NCBI GenBank assembly: GCA_048465415.1
Contig: DBFWLO010000006.1
Span: 1-64,000 of the forward strand
Origin: Scatosoma sp048465415
GTDB lineage: Bacteria; Bacillota; Clostridia; Christensenellales; Borkfalkiaceae
Direction: 5' to 3'
Length of the DNA stretch: 64,000 nucleotides
In this document: positions 1 to 9,118 of the stretch, one piece after another
Numbering within the stretch: position 1 is the stretch's first letter
Layout of the letters: each line of letters opens with the position of its first letter
Translations under genes and position numbers: made by a program
The notes under the pieces: generated by a model
What the model saw: the letters and a program-made list of their open reading frames with translations, nothing else
What the model was told of the DNA's origin: nothing
Databases searched by the model: none

Positions 1-129
1 GCGGTGGCGGAAATGGCGATGAAGACGGGACAAATAGAGCCAAACGCGGAGAGAGCGGAGCAGTTTTTGCTGGAGAAACACTATTTCCGCAAACACGGCA
101 AACATGCTTATTACGGACAAAAAAAGTAG
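1..129 (+). CDS. C-terminal 42 residues of an unidentified protein (5' end outside window)
   Basis: Frame 1 is open from the first base to a TAG at 127-129. The encoded tail is basic and aromatic (EKHYFRKHGKHAYYGQKK at the end). I do not recognise the family. It lies 130 bp before a tRNA/tmRNA-3'-end-like sequence, a position often held by the integrase of an element inserted in such a site, but the tail itself carries no integrase motif I can identify. It is a short partial gene, so the reading frame is plausible rather than proven. Confidence 0.45.
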   Translation, partial: AVAEMAMKTGQIEPNAERAEQFLLEKHYFRKHGKHAYYGQKK

Positions 130-255
130 AAGTAAAATAGAAAGAAGACCGGAAGATAAATAGTGATGTAAGGAAAAATGAAGAAGGCCATTGCCGACAT
201 CAAGAGATGCGCTCTTATATAAGGGGAAAGCCTTTGCATAGCTGCTTGGAATCAA

Positions 256-286
256 GAGGCCGGTTCAGATCCCGTCGCCTCAACCA
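256..286 (+). other. tmRNA/tRNA 3'-end-like remnant (possible attachment site)
   Basis: The stretch GGTTCAGATCCCGTCGCCTC followed by AACCA reads like the T-arm, acceptor 3' strand and CCA of a Firmicutes tmRNA or tRNA. However, T-loop position 58 is G instead of A, the T-stem has a C:C mismatch, and no matching 5' acceptor strand is visible upstream. This is what an att duplicate or decayed RNA gene would look like. The assignment rests on resemblance only. Confidence 0.3.
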
Positions 287-289
287 TAA

Positions 290-329
290 TCGGCCTGTTT
301 TGAGTGAAAACAACCTCAAAACAGGCCGA
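290..329. repeat. Perfect 15-bp inverted repeat, 10-nt loop
   Basis: TCGGCCTGTTTTGAG at 290-304 is exactly repeated in reverse complement at 315-329. It lies between the window-start gene and the 3' end of the AraC gene, so it could terminate both. Neither side has a run of T in the expected place: the plus side reads AAAAATTTAAA and the minus side ATTATGG. It is either a weak terminator or a recombination/element end. Confidence 0.7.
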
Positions 330-359
330 AAAATTTAAATCGGGGAGTAAAAAAGAATT

Positions 360-1307
360 TTACTTCCTTTTTTTATTTCCGAATGATACCTCTAAGGCTG
401 TTGTTTTGCCTTCCGTTTCCGTACCTGAACAGCCGCGCGAGGGAATCGTGAATATGTTCCGATGGGAATCCGGGGCGCAATCGTTCGGCGGAGTGTCGGG
501 GAAGACCGACGAAGCCTTTGGTACGGCGACATTGTTGCGGCGATAGGTGCGATAAAAAGTAGATGCGCTGTTAAAGCCGCACATCATGGCTAAATTGATG
601 AGCGATATATCGGTATATTTGGGATCGTGCTTCATCGCGAGTACTTTTTGCAGCCGTACGTCGTTGATAAAAACGCGCAGATCGATCCCGATACCTTTGC
701 TGAACAGATGACTCATCGTCATAGGTGTGTAATGAAACTGTTTCGCCAGCGTTTCCAGATTGAGATCCTGTTCGCAGTTGTCATAGATATACTGAACGAT
801 AGAAGAAAGTACGGAACTTTTTGAACGGGCGAAAGGAATGGGGGGATACCGCCGGATAATGACGCTCAGCAGGTGGTCAACCGCCGAATATTTGTCCAGT
901 TCGCTGAACTCTTTTCCGTTGAGACAAATGGAGGAGATAGCAGAAAATATCGGTATATTGCCTTCGATGTCGTCCAAAAAAATCGGGATCATGTGATTGG
1001 GATAGAGTTCGTTGAAGTGTTCGAGGTATTTCTCTCCGATCAGAAAAAAAGAAATAAGCGCCTCCCGATCGCATTGATAGGAATGGACGGTGAGACTGTT
1101 GATTACAACGGCCTGTCCCCTGTTTAACTCGAAGGTCGTATTATTGACGGTTACGTTTACGGCGCCCTCCTGTACGCAGTATACTTCCATGCATTGATGA
1201 AAGTGGGAATAATATCCGTTGCTCCAATATTTTTCCGCCAGAAAGGTGTCGTAAAAGTCGCGGTTTTTTTCTATTTGAAATTGATTTTTGACACGATTTT
1301 TTTTCAT
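360..1307 (-). CDS. AraC-family transcriptional regulator with cupin sensor domain
   Basis: A 315-residue AraC regulator. The N-terminal part (about 20-150) is a cupin-type sugar-sensing domain (Y-S-H-F-H-Q-C-M-E-V-Y region). The C-terminal part (about 165-260) has the two helix-turn-helix units (LETLAKQFHYTPMTMSHLF and LAMMCGFNSASTFYRTYRR). A tail of about 54 residues rich in S, P and T after the HTH is longer than usual. The frame can be opened 17 codons further upstream, but a perfect sigma-A promoter lies inside those codons, so the start is placed at the ATG at 1305-1307. It is divergent from the lipoprotein/GH operon and is the obvious candidate regulator. Its likely ligand is an oligosaccharide imported by that system (inference). 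Confidence 0.9.
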   Translation of the reverse strand: MKKNRVKNQFQIEKNRDFYDTFLAEKYWSNGYYSHFHQCMEVYCVQEGAVNVTVNNTTFELNRGQAVVINSLTVHSYQCDREALISFFLIGEKYLEHFNELYPNHMIPIFLDDIEGNIPIFSAISSICLNGKEFSELDKYSAVDHLLSVIIRRYPPIPFARSKSSVLSSIVQYIYDNCEQDLNLETLAKQFHYTPMTMSHLFSKGIGIDLRVFINDVRLQKVLAMKHDPKYTDISLINLAMMCGFNSASTFYRTYRRNNVAVPKASSVFPDTPPNDCAPDSHRNIFTIPSRGCSGTETEGKTTALEVSFGNKKRK

Positions 1308-1313
1308 GCTTCC

Positions 1314-1342
1314 ATTATAATGAGTCGGGATAATTCTGTCAA
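1314..1342 (-). promoter_or_regulatory. Consensus sigma-A promoter of the AraC gene
   Basis: On the minus strand TTGACA (1342-1337), 17 bp, TATAAT (1319-1314) is a full consensus match. The expected +1, seven bases after the last T of the -10, is position 1307, the A of the ATG. The mRNA would therefore be leaderless. Confidence 0.85.
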
Positions 1343-1489
1343 GATAAAAATGCTTCATTTTTTATCTATATTATCCATTTATATACAAAAATAAAGATAA
1401 ATAATCGGCGACCATACCTCTATAATCATTTAAAACAAAGAGATTATTATAAAATATTTATAAGGGTAAAAAGACAAGAAAGTATATTT

Positions 1490-1503
1490 ATGACATAAGT
1501 CAT
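1490..1503. promoter_or_regulatory. ATGAC-N4-GTCAT dyad upstream of the SGNH operon promoter
   Basis: A 5-4-5 dyad (ATGAC, ATAA, GTCAT) ends about 12 bp before the candidate -35 of the operon. It could be an activator or AraC binding site; the 5-4-5 form resembles CRP/FNR-type boxes. It is a single short dyad, so weak evidence. Confidence 0.3.
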
Positions 1504-1515
1504 TTGATTTTTGAG

Positions 1516-1543
1516 TTGTTAAAAAATGCGGGAACGGTATAAT
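1516..1543 (+). promoter_or_regulatory. Candidate promoter of glycan operon 1
   Basis: TTGTTA, 16 bp, TATAAT. The -10 is perfect and the -35 weak, which suits an activator-dependent promoter. The gene start is about 60 nt after the predicted +1. Confidence 0.5.
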
Positions 1544-1607
1544 TAAATTATAGGAATATCGATAAGGCTTTGAAGCGTCATTTACATGATTTAAAGGAGG
1601 CGAAGAC

Positions 1608-2612
1608 ATGAACGGAAGACCTGTGACGTTAGCGGTCTGTTTATTTTGTATGATGGGGTTATTAGCCGGTTGCTCGGCCGGGCCGCAATCGTCGGGCGGA
1701 GAGGAAAATATGGGAAAGGAATTCGGAGAAGTCAGAATCGAGAACGTCGCGGTGAGCATTGATCAAAATAAAAATTCGACGTTTGCGCTGATCTCTCCCG
1801 TTTTTTCACGAGCGGATAAGGCGGAACCTCTCCGTTACGTTTACGATACCTCCTATCTACATATTTCGGACGACGGCGTCGTAACTGCGCGCAAGAGAGA
1901 AAATAAAACCGTTAACGTGCGGGCGGAGTGCGGACACGCGGAACAACATTTCCGTACCGTGTTTTCCGTGGAGATAAAATATATTCCGTATGAGGGGGCG
2001 GAAGCCGATTCCCTGTATCGTCTGGAAACGGTATTCGGAAACGAACTGCCCGTGGCATTGCGGTCGCAGCAGTGCGAGGCGATTACGCCGAATACGACGG
2101 TGCTGATAGGCGACAGTTTTATGGATACAAGTTTCATCGGCGAGTATATGGGAACGTATGCGGTGAATAAAGACGTCGTCGCCGCGGGAATGAGTTCGTC
2201 GTCCTCCTATCATTGGGAACGCGCGTATTCCGAAATTATCGGCGGCGCCGCTCCAAAGAACGTCGCGATCCATATCGGAACAAATAATTTTTACGATTTT
2301 CGGGATTCGGCGCAGGGAACGCGGGAAAGCCTCAGGCGTATGCTGTCGATGATGCATGTAAGTTATCCGACGACGAGGCTGTACTGGTTTACGATCACTC
2401 AGCGTACGGATAGGCAATGGGCGGCGCAGGTGGAGGAAGTGAACGCGTATATGAAGGAATGGTGCGGGCAGTTCGATTGGGTAACCTGCGTGGATACGAG
2501 CGCCAAGATCACGCCGGACATGCTTCGGGACGGCGTGCACCCTAAGACGGAATATTATTCGATCTTTACAGACTCGCTGATAAAGGCGGGCTGCGAGATC
2601 GCGGAAATATAA
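1608..2612 (+). CDS. SGNH/GDSL-fold hydrolase lipoprotein (probable carbohydrate esterase)
   Basis: A 334-residue surface lipoprotein. A short signal peptide ends in the lipobox LLAGC. The SGNH fold is recognised by LIGDSFMD with nucleophile Ser170, GTNN (Asn226/227, block III) and DGVHP with Asp308 and His311. Residues about 40-150 form a separate beta-rich N-terminal part. Enzymes of this type on glycan operons remove acetyl or other acyl groups from polysaccharides; the substrate here is not shown. It is the first gene of the glycan operon, with a strong AAAGGAGG site 9 nt before ATG. The next lipoprotein follows after about 20 bp. Confidence 0.85.
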   Translation: MNGRPVTLAVCLFCMMGLLAGCSAGPQSSGGEENMGKEFGEVRIENVAVSIDQNKNSTFALISPVFSRADKAEPLRYVYDTSYLHISDDGVVTARKRENKTVNVRAECGHAEQHFRTVFSVEIKYIPYEGAEADSLYRLETVFGNELPVALRSQQCEAITPNTTVLIGDSFMDTSFIGEYMGTYAVNKDVVAAGMSSSSSYHWERAYSEIIGGAAPKNVAIHIGTNNFYDFRDSAQGTRESLRRMLSMMHVSYPTTRLYWFTITQRTDRQWAAQVEEVNAYMKEWCGQFDWVTCVDTSAKITPDMLRDGVHPKTEYYSIFTDSLIKAGCEIAEI

Positions 2613-2633
2613 AATACGGGAAGGAGTCGGGAG

Positions 2634-4568
2634 ATGAAATACAAAAAGGCGATAGTCGCCGCAGCGCTTGCGCTGTCCATGATGACGGGGCTGACGGGCT
2701 GCGGGATGGGTAAAACGGTTTATGAATTATCTTATTACGGAGGCGAAACAAAAGATATGAACGGGAAATCGGTTCTCAACAATGCACTTTTCTATGACAA
2801 CACGCTGATCCAGGGTAATCCCGATCCGCAGGTGCTCGACAATACGTCGCGCGACGGGTACTACTATCTCTTTGCGACGAGCGGCGGCACGTTCCCTTCG
2901 ATGCGCTCCAAAAACCTTGCCGAGTGGGAAAACGTCGGTCCCGTCTTTGACCGCAGCGATCCCGAGGTGATCCGCGCGACCACGCCCGACTTCAACTGGG
3001 CGCCCGAGGTCATTTATGACGGCGACACCGGGAAATATTATCTGTTTTTCAGCTCTTTGCCCGAAGTGGACGAATCCGTCCGGGCGGGACAGGGCGTCGT
3101 GTCGTTGCAAACGGAACCCAGAAACGGCAAGACAGGCTATAAGACGGGCTATTACAACATGTATGTGGCGGTCTCCGATCGTCCCGACGGTCCGTACGTG
3201 ATGCAGTCTTTCGACCGCGAAGTCAACGCCGAGTCCGGTAAAGTATTGACGAAGGAACAGGCCGAAAGCGGCGAATACGCGTATACGGTGGAAGACGGCA
3301 CGTATTACGAGGCGGCGTTTCCGCACTACTATCAGAAATTCTGTCTGTTTGCACCCGACGAGCTCTCTAAGGTCATGCAGAAAAACGGCGTCGGCGCGTC
3401 GCCGTTCACGCCCGACGCGACTTTCTTCGGCTGTATCGATCCCCACCCGTATCTCGATCCTGTGAGCGGGAATAAATATCTCTATTTCAAGACGGAGACG
3501 GTGGGCTATGAGTGGAACATCAACCTCGTCGTACAGATGAAGGATTGGCTTACGCCTATGTGGGAGACGGCGCGGTACGTCACCGTCAACGGATTTAAAA
3601 CGGTAGAGGACTGGAAGAACCAGGTCAACAGAGGGGTGTCTTACGAGCAGGCCGGGCAGGTCTGCAACGAGGGCGCGCACGTCATTTACCGCGAAAACGC
3701 GAGAAACGGCAAAGGACTGTATTATTTCACCTTCTCCGTCAACGATTACGGAACAAGTTCCTACCAGGTGGGAATGGCGGTGAGCGAGAGTCCTACGGGC
3801 CCCTTCCGTAAGCTGGAAGAGAGCGAGGGCGGGCTGCTGCTTTGTTCCTCCTCGACGATGAGTCAGACGATCTCCGGCGCGGGACATCATTCGTTCGTCA
3901 CGGCGGGCGAACAGACTTTCATCGTCTATCATCGCCATAAGGATTATGCGGTCGGCGGCGTCAACCGCTATACGGCGGTGGACGAAATGCAGTGGATTAC
4001 CGTCAAAGACGTCAACGGCGCGGACATGGTGGTGCCTTATGTGAACGGCCCGACCGACAGCGTGCAGCCGCTGCCCGCCACGTACAGCGGTTATCGCAAC
4101 ATCGCGCCCGAAGCGACGGTTTCGGCGTCTTCCCGGACGGAGGCGGCCTGCGTTAACGATAAACTGCTTTCGGTGCACAAAATGGCCGATCCCGTCTTTA
4201 TGGAGTACGTTCGGGAAGCGAAAATCTCCGAAACGACTACTTTCACGTTCGATTTTGACCGCGCCCGGACGGTACGGGCGGTGATGGTATACAATTCGGC
4301 GTTTGAAGATCGGGTGTTTTTGAATATCTCCCGCATCGAATTTACCTTGGAAGACGGCAGCAAGCGCGTGATCCGGGATTTGAAATTCGACGTGGAGCAG
4401 TATTGCGAGATCAGCGAGCTCACCGGGGAAATCCGCTACGTGATGCCGGGAGCCGCGGCTTTTGCCGAGTTCTACGACCTCGCCGCCAAGAGCGTGCAGA
4501 TCACGGTCGACGTTCCCGAAGGTCAGGAGTCGGTGGGGATCTCCGAGATCCGCATCTTGGGTAAATGA
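2634..4568 (+). CDS. GH43-like five-bladed beta-propeller glycosidase lipoprotein with CBM32-like C-terminus
   Basis: A 644-residue lipoprotein (lipobox LTGC). Residues about 45-480 resemble GH43: GNPDPQVLD near the start places the general base at Asp64, FNWAPEV the middle acidic residue, and EGAHVIY the general acid candidate Glu346. Residues about 485-644 start with NIAPEATVSASS and look like an F5/8-type (CBM32) galactose-binding beta-sandwich. GH43 members are arabinofuranosidases, xylosidases or galactanases; the specificity cannot be read here. Together with the upstream SGNH esterase and downstream GH3 enzyme it suggests a branched, possibly acylated, plant or mucin glycan (inference). 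Confidence 0.85.
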   Translation: MKYKKAIVAAALALSMMTGLTGCGMGKTVYELSYYGGETKDMNGKSVLNNALFYDNTLIQGNPDPQVLDNTSRDGYYYLFATSGGTFPSMRSKNLAEWENVGPVFDRSDPEVIRATTPDFNWAPEVIYDGDTGKYYLFFSSLPEVDESVRAGQGVVSLQTEPRNGKTGYKTGYYNMYVAVSDRPDGPYVMQSFDREVNAESGKVLTKEQAESGEYAYTVEDGTYYEAAFPHYYQKFCLFAPDELSKVMQKNGVGASPFTPDATFFGCIDPHPYLDPVSGNKYLYFKTETVGYEWNINLVVQMKDWLTPMWETARYVTVNGFKTVEDWKNQVNRGVSYEQAGQVCNEGAHVIYRENARNGKGLYYFTFSVNDYGTSSYQVGMAVSESPTGPFRKLEESEGGLLLCSSSTMSQTISGAGHHSFVTAGEQTFIVYHRHKDYAVGGVNRYTAVDEMQWITVKDVNGADMVVPYVNGPTDSVQPLPATYSGYRNIAPEATVSASSRTEAACVNDKLLSVHKMADPVFMEYVREAKISETTTFTFDFDRARTVRAVMVYNSAFEDRVFLNISRIEFTLEDGSKRVIRDLKFDVEQYCEISELTGEIRYVMPGAAAFAEFYDLAAKSVQITVDVPEGQESVGISEIRILGK

Positions 4569-4580
4569 TAAAAGGAGAAT

Positions 4581-5657
4581 ATGACGGTGAAACATAAAGC
4601 AGTCACGTCTCTCTTATGCGCTGTCTGTATGACGGCGACGGCCGGGCTTGCGGCCTGCGGAAGCAAAGAGACAAAAATCCTTCCCGATCCCAATCCCTAT
4701 ACGTTTGAACGCATTCAGCCCGATTACGCAGAGACGGACGCCGATATGACCATTGACGGCGAGTTTAACGAGGAGCGCTGGCGGCAAGTGCGCTGGCTGG
4801 TCGCCAAAGACTATGTAAACAGCGCGCTCTACGCCGACATCTCGTTCACCACCTCGTTCGGGAAAAACGGCATTTATTTCGGCATGAAGGTGCTGGAACA
4901 CGGTTCCACTATCTATATGAACAGTACCCGCCGGTATGTCAACAGCTGTATCGAAATGTATTTCGGGTTTGCGTCCAGCAACCAGATGAAGGGGACGATG
5001 GAGTTTGATTTCTTTCCCGACGGTTCTATCACCAACCGCGTCAGCGAATTGGGCACGGACGATTTGTTCGACGTGCTCACAACCTACGACAAACTGCCGT
5101 ATACGGGGGTGATTCTGCTTGACGGCGCGGGAAACTCTCTGCCCCAAAGCGCGCTCAATACCGACGCGTGCGTCGGCTATCAGATCGAAGCGTATATGCC
5201 CTTCGGCTTTTTGGAGGCCTGCGGTTACGATATCGGGAATGTCGGGGACGAAGTGCTCGGCATCAATCCTCTGCATATCTTTTCGTTCAGTCTCAACGGA
5301 ACCGACCTCAACGTGGATCGGCGCTGGTCGGATTGGTCGCTCAACTATATCAATTCGACGTGGCTGATTCCAAGCAGCTTTTTCCGGTTCGACAAGAACG
5401 GACTGCGCGCCTACGACTTTCACGTGACCTACGGCGGCAAAGGCAAAGGCAGCGTGGAGACGTCGACGGGGCTGAACTGTCTGTTGGAAGGGAAGGAAAA
5501 TACGCTCGTCGTGCGTCCGCGCAACAACGCCTCCGTGACTAAATTTACCGTGAACGGCGTAGACTGTCTGGATCGGCTCAGCTTTTCAAGCGGCAGTTAC
5601 CGGTTTAAGGCGGATCAGCCGACGGGAGATCTCGACATTGAGATCGACTTCAACTGA
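4581..5657 (+). CDS. CBM9-like (DOMON-type) carbohydrate-binding lipoprotein
   Basis: A 358-residue lipoprotein with its lipidated Cys at 26 (GLAAC). After a short linker, DADMTIDGEFNEERW opens a CBM9-like module of about 190 residues, the family found in xylanases and stand-alone surface binding proteins. The last 80 residues are a second small beta domain. No catalytic residues are apparent, so a binding role at the cell surface is most likely. Spacing is 12 bp after the GH43 gene, with an AAAGGAG site, so it is part of the same transcript. Confidence 0.75.
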   Translation: MTVKHKAVTSLLCAVCMTATAGLAACGSKETKILPDPNPYTFERIQPDYAETDADMTIDGEFNEERWRQVRWLVAKDYVNSALYADISFTTSFGKNGIYFGMKVLEHGSTIYMNSTRRYVNSCIEMYFGFASSNQMKGTMEFDFFPDGSITNRVSELGTDDLFDVLTTYDKLPYTGVILLDGAGNSLPQSALNTDACVGYQIEAYMPFGFLEACGYDIGNVGDEVLGINPLHIFSFSLNGTDLNVDRRWSDWSLNYINSTWLIPSSFFRFDKNGLRAYDFHVTYGGKGKGSVETSTGLNCLLEGKENTLVVRPRNNASVTKFTVNGVDCLDRLSFSSGSYRFKADQPTGDLDIEIDFN

Positions 5658-5688
5658 TTGGGGAATTCTATGAGAAAGGAGAAAAATA

Positions 5689-8600
5689 ATGGGTAAAAAG
5701 ACAAAATGGACGATCCCGTTTGCTATTCTTGCGCTCGCCTGCGGCATCGCGGCCGGAACTCTGGCTGGCTGCGGCGAGTCCGATTCTTCGACTTCGGTTC
5801 CGCACGTCCATGCGTACACCGAGTGGCGGCATGACGAGACGCAGCATTGGAAAGTTTGTCCCGACGACGGCGCGGCCGCCGCGAAGGAGCCGCACGTCTT
5901 TATAGGGGGCGCCTGCGAATGCGGCGCGACAGAGACCGCAGCGGCGGCGGACGGCACGGCGAAAGGCAACGTTCGTTTGCAGCGCAGAGGAGAGACGGAC
6001 ACCGATTACACCGGCATAACCGTCGACGTGGGCGACGACGGCGTGGAGGTTTCCTTCGACGCGCAGACGGGCGCGTTTACGTTGGAAAATCTGGTGTTGG
6101 AGAAAGAATATACGCTGCGTATCTCTAAGGCGGACTATCAGGAATTCTCGACGACGATTGTTGCCGAAGAGGGCGAGAAGTCGATCGAGCTGGGCGCTTG
6201 CGTCCTCTCCTATCTGCCGTTTAACATATTTACGGGCTGGGACATCGCACAGCACGATTTCACGCACGTGAACGACGCCGACGATCCCTATATCGAAATC
6301 ACCGAAAGCAAACGCACGCTGAACGTCTTGTCCAAAGACGGCTATGAGGACGTTTCGGCAAGTTTGTTTGTCAAAGAATCCAACAGTTTGCAGGAATGGC
6401 ACGTGCAGGGCATTATACTTAAATTTGAAAACGGTAAGCACGTCATCGTCCGCATCAATATGAACGACCGGCAAGTGATCGAGTTCAAAACGGAAGAATG
6501 GCCGGAGAACGGCGGCTTTGCCGCGAAAAATTTCGTCCCGCTCGAAGGCGTTGAAAATTGGAGCTGGGGCGAGAAAACGTTACATACGCTCACAGCCGAA
6601 GAGATGGCGCTCTGGCAGGGCGGCGGCATCGATTTCAACTTGACGCTGAAAGACGGCGCGCTCTATGTGTTTCTCGGCGGGAAGCTGGTGAATACCGTTG
6701 AGCTGCCCGACGGATACGACGCGCTCAAAGCGCAGGTCGGCTATTACTGTTATGAAGGCGCGGCAAACTCGCAGTGGCACTACGATATCTCGCGGCAGTT
6801 CCCCAAATACGACGTTGCCGTATCCGAGGACATTACGGGCGGTACGGTGCGCGTCAGCGAGAGCAGTCCCGAACTCGGCGACGAGGTGACGGTCACGGTC
6901 GTGCCCGACGAAGGGTACGTCGTAAAAACCTTCCGCGTGAACGGGAAGAACGTCTCCCTCGATTTCGACGACGCGACGCAGACGTATTCCTATACGTTCA
7001 CCGCGGCGGGCGACGTCGAGATCGCCGCGGCTTTTGCGGCGGACACCGCGGTGAGTCTGGCGGGCGTTACCGTAAAGGCGCATACCTACGCGAATCACTT
7101 TGCCGTGCGTCTGCCCGGACAGATCATTTTGCAGGGTACGGCTCAAAAGTATACGTTGACGGTAAAATCGGACGGAAGTATCGATCAGATCAAAGATAAT
7201 GCGGACGCGGCGGTCACGGAAGTCGCCGCGGGCGAATATACTTTGCAGGCAGACGGATTCCTCGATTCGACACTCGTTCTGGAAAAGGGCATGACGGAGA
7301 TCGTGCTCGAAAGCCTTTCCATGGACACCATGCAGTTCAGTAAAGACTGGGGGAATAACGTCGATTACAGCCAGGTCAACAACGGCGCGTTTACGACCGC
7401 CCCCGAAAGCGACATGGTCGCCAACCATACGCTGAACAAGTACGGCGTGCGGACGGCGGTTTCCCTGAAACTGAATATCGCGGCGGGCAATAAAACGGGA
7501 ATATGGTTCCTCTTCGAGAAAGAGGGCGGCGGATATATCGCGGCGGCCGTCACAGCGACCAGGAACGGCGAAAACGTGAAGATAGAGTTCGATCAGACAG
7601 ATTTCTGGATCGCACAATCGGGAATCGACGTGGTGACGAAGAACGTTCATCCCCTTGCGGACGCTTACGGCTGGCAGCTGGTCGATAACTTCGGACAGTC
7701 GATTTATCAGAACCTTGCGGTCACGGAAGAGACCGAGCTGACGTTCGTGCGCGAAGGAAAATACTTCTATGTGTTCGTGAACGGCGTGTATACGGGCAAC
7801 TGGTGCGAGATCGACGCAGCGTATGCAGAGCAGGCCGCTTACGTCGGATTCGTCGGCGAGAACACCGTCGCGGGAATCGAATGGAAGTACGCGATCGAAA
7901 CGGACGAAGAAACGGAAGACTATCTTGCGCAGACGCAGGGCGCCGTCACCGTAACGGGAATAGACGGCATTGTGGGCGGCAGCGTAACGGTGTCCGAAAA
8001 TCCCACGGTCAAAACGGAAATGACGCTCACCTTTGCGGCGAACGCGGGCTATACGCTGGCCTCGGCGACGGTGGACGGAGCAGACGTGACCGACCGTATC
8101 GGGAACGGCACGCTCACTTTTATCCCGTACGCCAACCGCGTGCGCGTGACCGCGTCGTTCGCGGAGTTGAAGCGGGTGAGTCTGGACGGCGTAACCGTTT
8201 CGGTGAACGCATATCTCGAAAGTCTGGAAGGAAAACTGCCCGGGACGATCACCATGCGCGGCATGTCCAAGGTTTACGTATTGACGGTGGACTCAAACGG
8301 CAGAATCGCTTCGATCAAGGACGAAACGGGCGCTACGGTAACGACGGTCGTGGCGGGCGAATACGCTTTAAGCGCGGACGGATTTTTTGGCCGGACGATC
8401 ACAGTCGAAGAGAATATGACGCAAATGGAACTCGAATACGACGGATTTTCGCATTTCATGCCGTGGGATCACGAGCAGCACGATATGACGCACGTCAACG
8501 CCGCCGATCCTTATTTCTCGTTGACGGAGAATAAAAAGACGCTCAACGTGATGAGCAAGGACAGCTTCGGGAACGTTTCGGCGAGTATGCGCGTCAGGGA

Positions 8601-9042
8601 CTCCAATAGTTTAAGCGACTGGCGTATTCAGGGCATGGTGCTCAAATTCGCGAACGGCAGACATATCATCGTCCGTATCAATATGAACGGCAGGCAGGCG
8701 CTCGAATTCAAGACGGAAGAGTGGCCGAACGAAAGCGGGTTTAGCGCGGACAAATTCGTTCCGCTCGACGGCATGGCGGATTGGGCGTGGGGCGAACATA
8801 CGATTCACAACCTTAGCGAAGAGGAGATGGCTCTTTGGCGGGGGGACGGCGTCGAGTTTAATCTTACCCTCAAAGACGGCGTGCTCTACGTATTCTTAAA
8901 CGGCGCGCAGGTCGGTTCTTACGCGCTGCCCGACGAATACGCCGCGCAAAAAGTACAAATCGGCTACTATTGTTATGACGGCGTCGCCGGAGCGCAGTAT
9001 CGGTTCCGGATTTCGCAGGACGTTTCTCACGTCGCCGCGTAA
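5689..9042 (+). CDS. Giant lipoprotein with three repeated lectin-like (ConA-fold) modules
   Basis: An 1117-residue lipoprotein (lipobox LAGC). Residues about 38-80 carry a His/Cys-rich motif (HVHAYTEWRHDETQHW, then CECG) seen in several Clostridia surface proteins. Then come three modules, each a small carboxypeptidase-regulatory-like beta domain (starting near 85, 455 and 830) plus a ConA-like sandwich (about 180-365, 545-745, 920-1110). Sandwiches 1 and 3 are close copies (shared LKFENGKHVIVRINMN-type core, FKTEEWP); sandwich 2 has diverged. Divergent InlB-type B-repeats (GGTVRVSE, GGSVTVSE) separate the modules. No catalytic motif is recognised; it is probably a multivalent glycan-binding surface protein. 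Its gene sits between the CBM9-like and SBP genes in the operon. Confidence 0.75.
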   Translation: MGKKTKWTIPFAILALACGIAAGTLAGCGESDSSTSVPHVHAYTEWRHDETQHWKVCPDDGAAAAKEPHVFIGGACECGATETAAAADGTAKGNVRLQRRGETDTDYTGITVDVGDDGVEVSFDAQTGAFTLENLVLEKEYTLRISKADYQEFSTTIVAEEGEKSIELGACVLSYLPFNIFTGWDIAQHDFTHVNDADDPYIEITESKRTLNVLSKDGYEDVSASLFVKESNSLQEWHVQGIILKFENGKHVIVRINMNDRQVIEFKTEEWPENGGFAAKNFVPLEGVENWSWGEKTLHTLTAEEMALWQGGGIDFNLTLKDGALYVFLGGKLVNTVELPDGYDALKAQVGYYCYEGAANSQWHYDISRQFPKYDVAVSEDITGGTVRVSESSPELGDEVTVTVVPDEGYVVKTFRVNGKNVSLDFDDATQTYSYTFTAAGDVEIAAAFAADTAVSLAGVTVKAHTYANHFAVRLPGQIILQGTAQKYTLTVKSDGSIDQIKDNADAAVTEVAAGEYTLQADGFLDSTLVLEKGMTEIVLESLSMDTMQFSKDWGNNVDYSQVNNGAFTTAPESDMVANHTLNKYGVRTAVSLKLNIAAGNKTGIWFLFEKEGGGYIAAAVTATRNGENVKIEFDQTDFWIAQSGIDVVTKNVHPLADAYGWQLVDNFGQSIYQNLAVTEETELTFVREGKYFYVFVNGVYTGNWCEIDAAYAEQAAYVGFVGENTVAGIEWKYAIETDEETEDYLAQTQGAVTVTGIDGIVGGSVTVSENPTVKTEMTLTFAANAGYTLASATVDGADVTDRIGNGTLTFIPYANRVRVTASFAELKRVSLDGVTVSVNAYLESLEGKLPGTITMRGMSKVYVLTVDSNGRIASIKDETGATVTTVVAGEYALSADGFFGRTITVEENMTQMELEYDGFSHFMPWDHEQHDMTHVNAADPYFSLTENKKTLNVMSKDSFGNVSASMRVRDSNSLSDWRIQGMVLKFANGRHIIVRINMNGRQALEFKTEEWPNESGFSADKFVPLDGMADWAWGEHTIHNLSEEEMALWRGDGVEFNLTLKDGVLYVFLNGAQVGSYALPDEYAAQKVQIGYYCYDGVAGAQYRFRISQDVSHVAA

Positions 9043-9118
9043 ATCCCGGATTTGTTCTATCCCCTGCGGCGTAAAGCACGGGAAATATAAGTAAACTTTC
9101 CAAGAGGAGGAATCGTTC

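Noticed and set aside
290..329. Inverted repeat taken as a classical terminator
   Set aside because: No T-run follows the stem on either strand, so it is listed as a repeat only.
2727..4595. 622-aa open frame on the minus strand
   Set aside because: Antisense shadow of the GH43 gene, produced by its codon bias.
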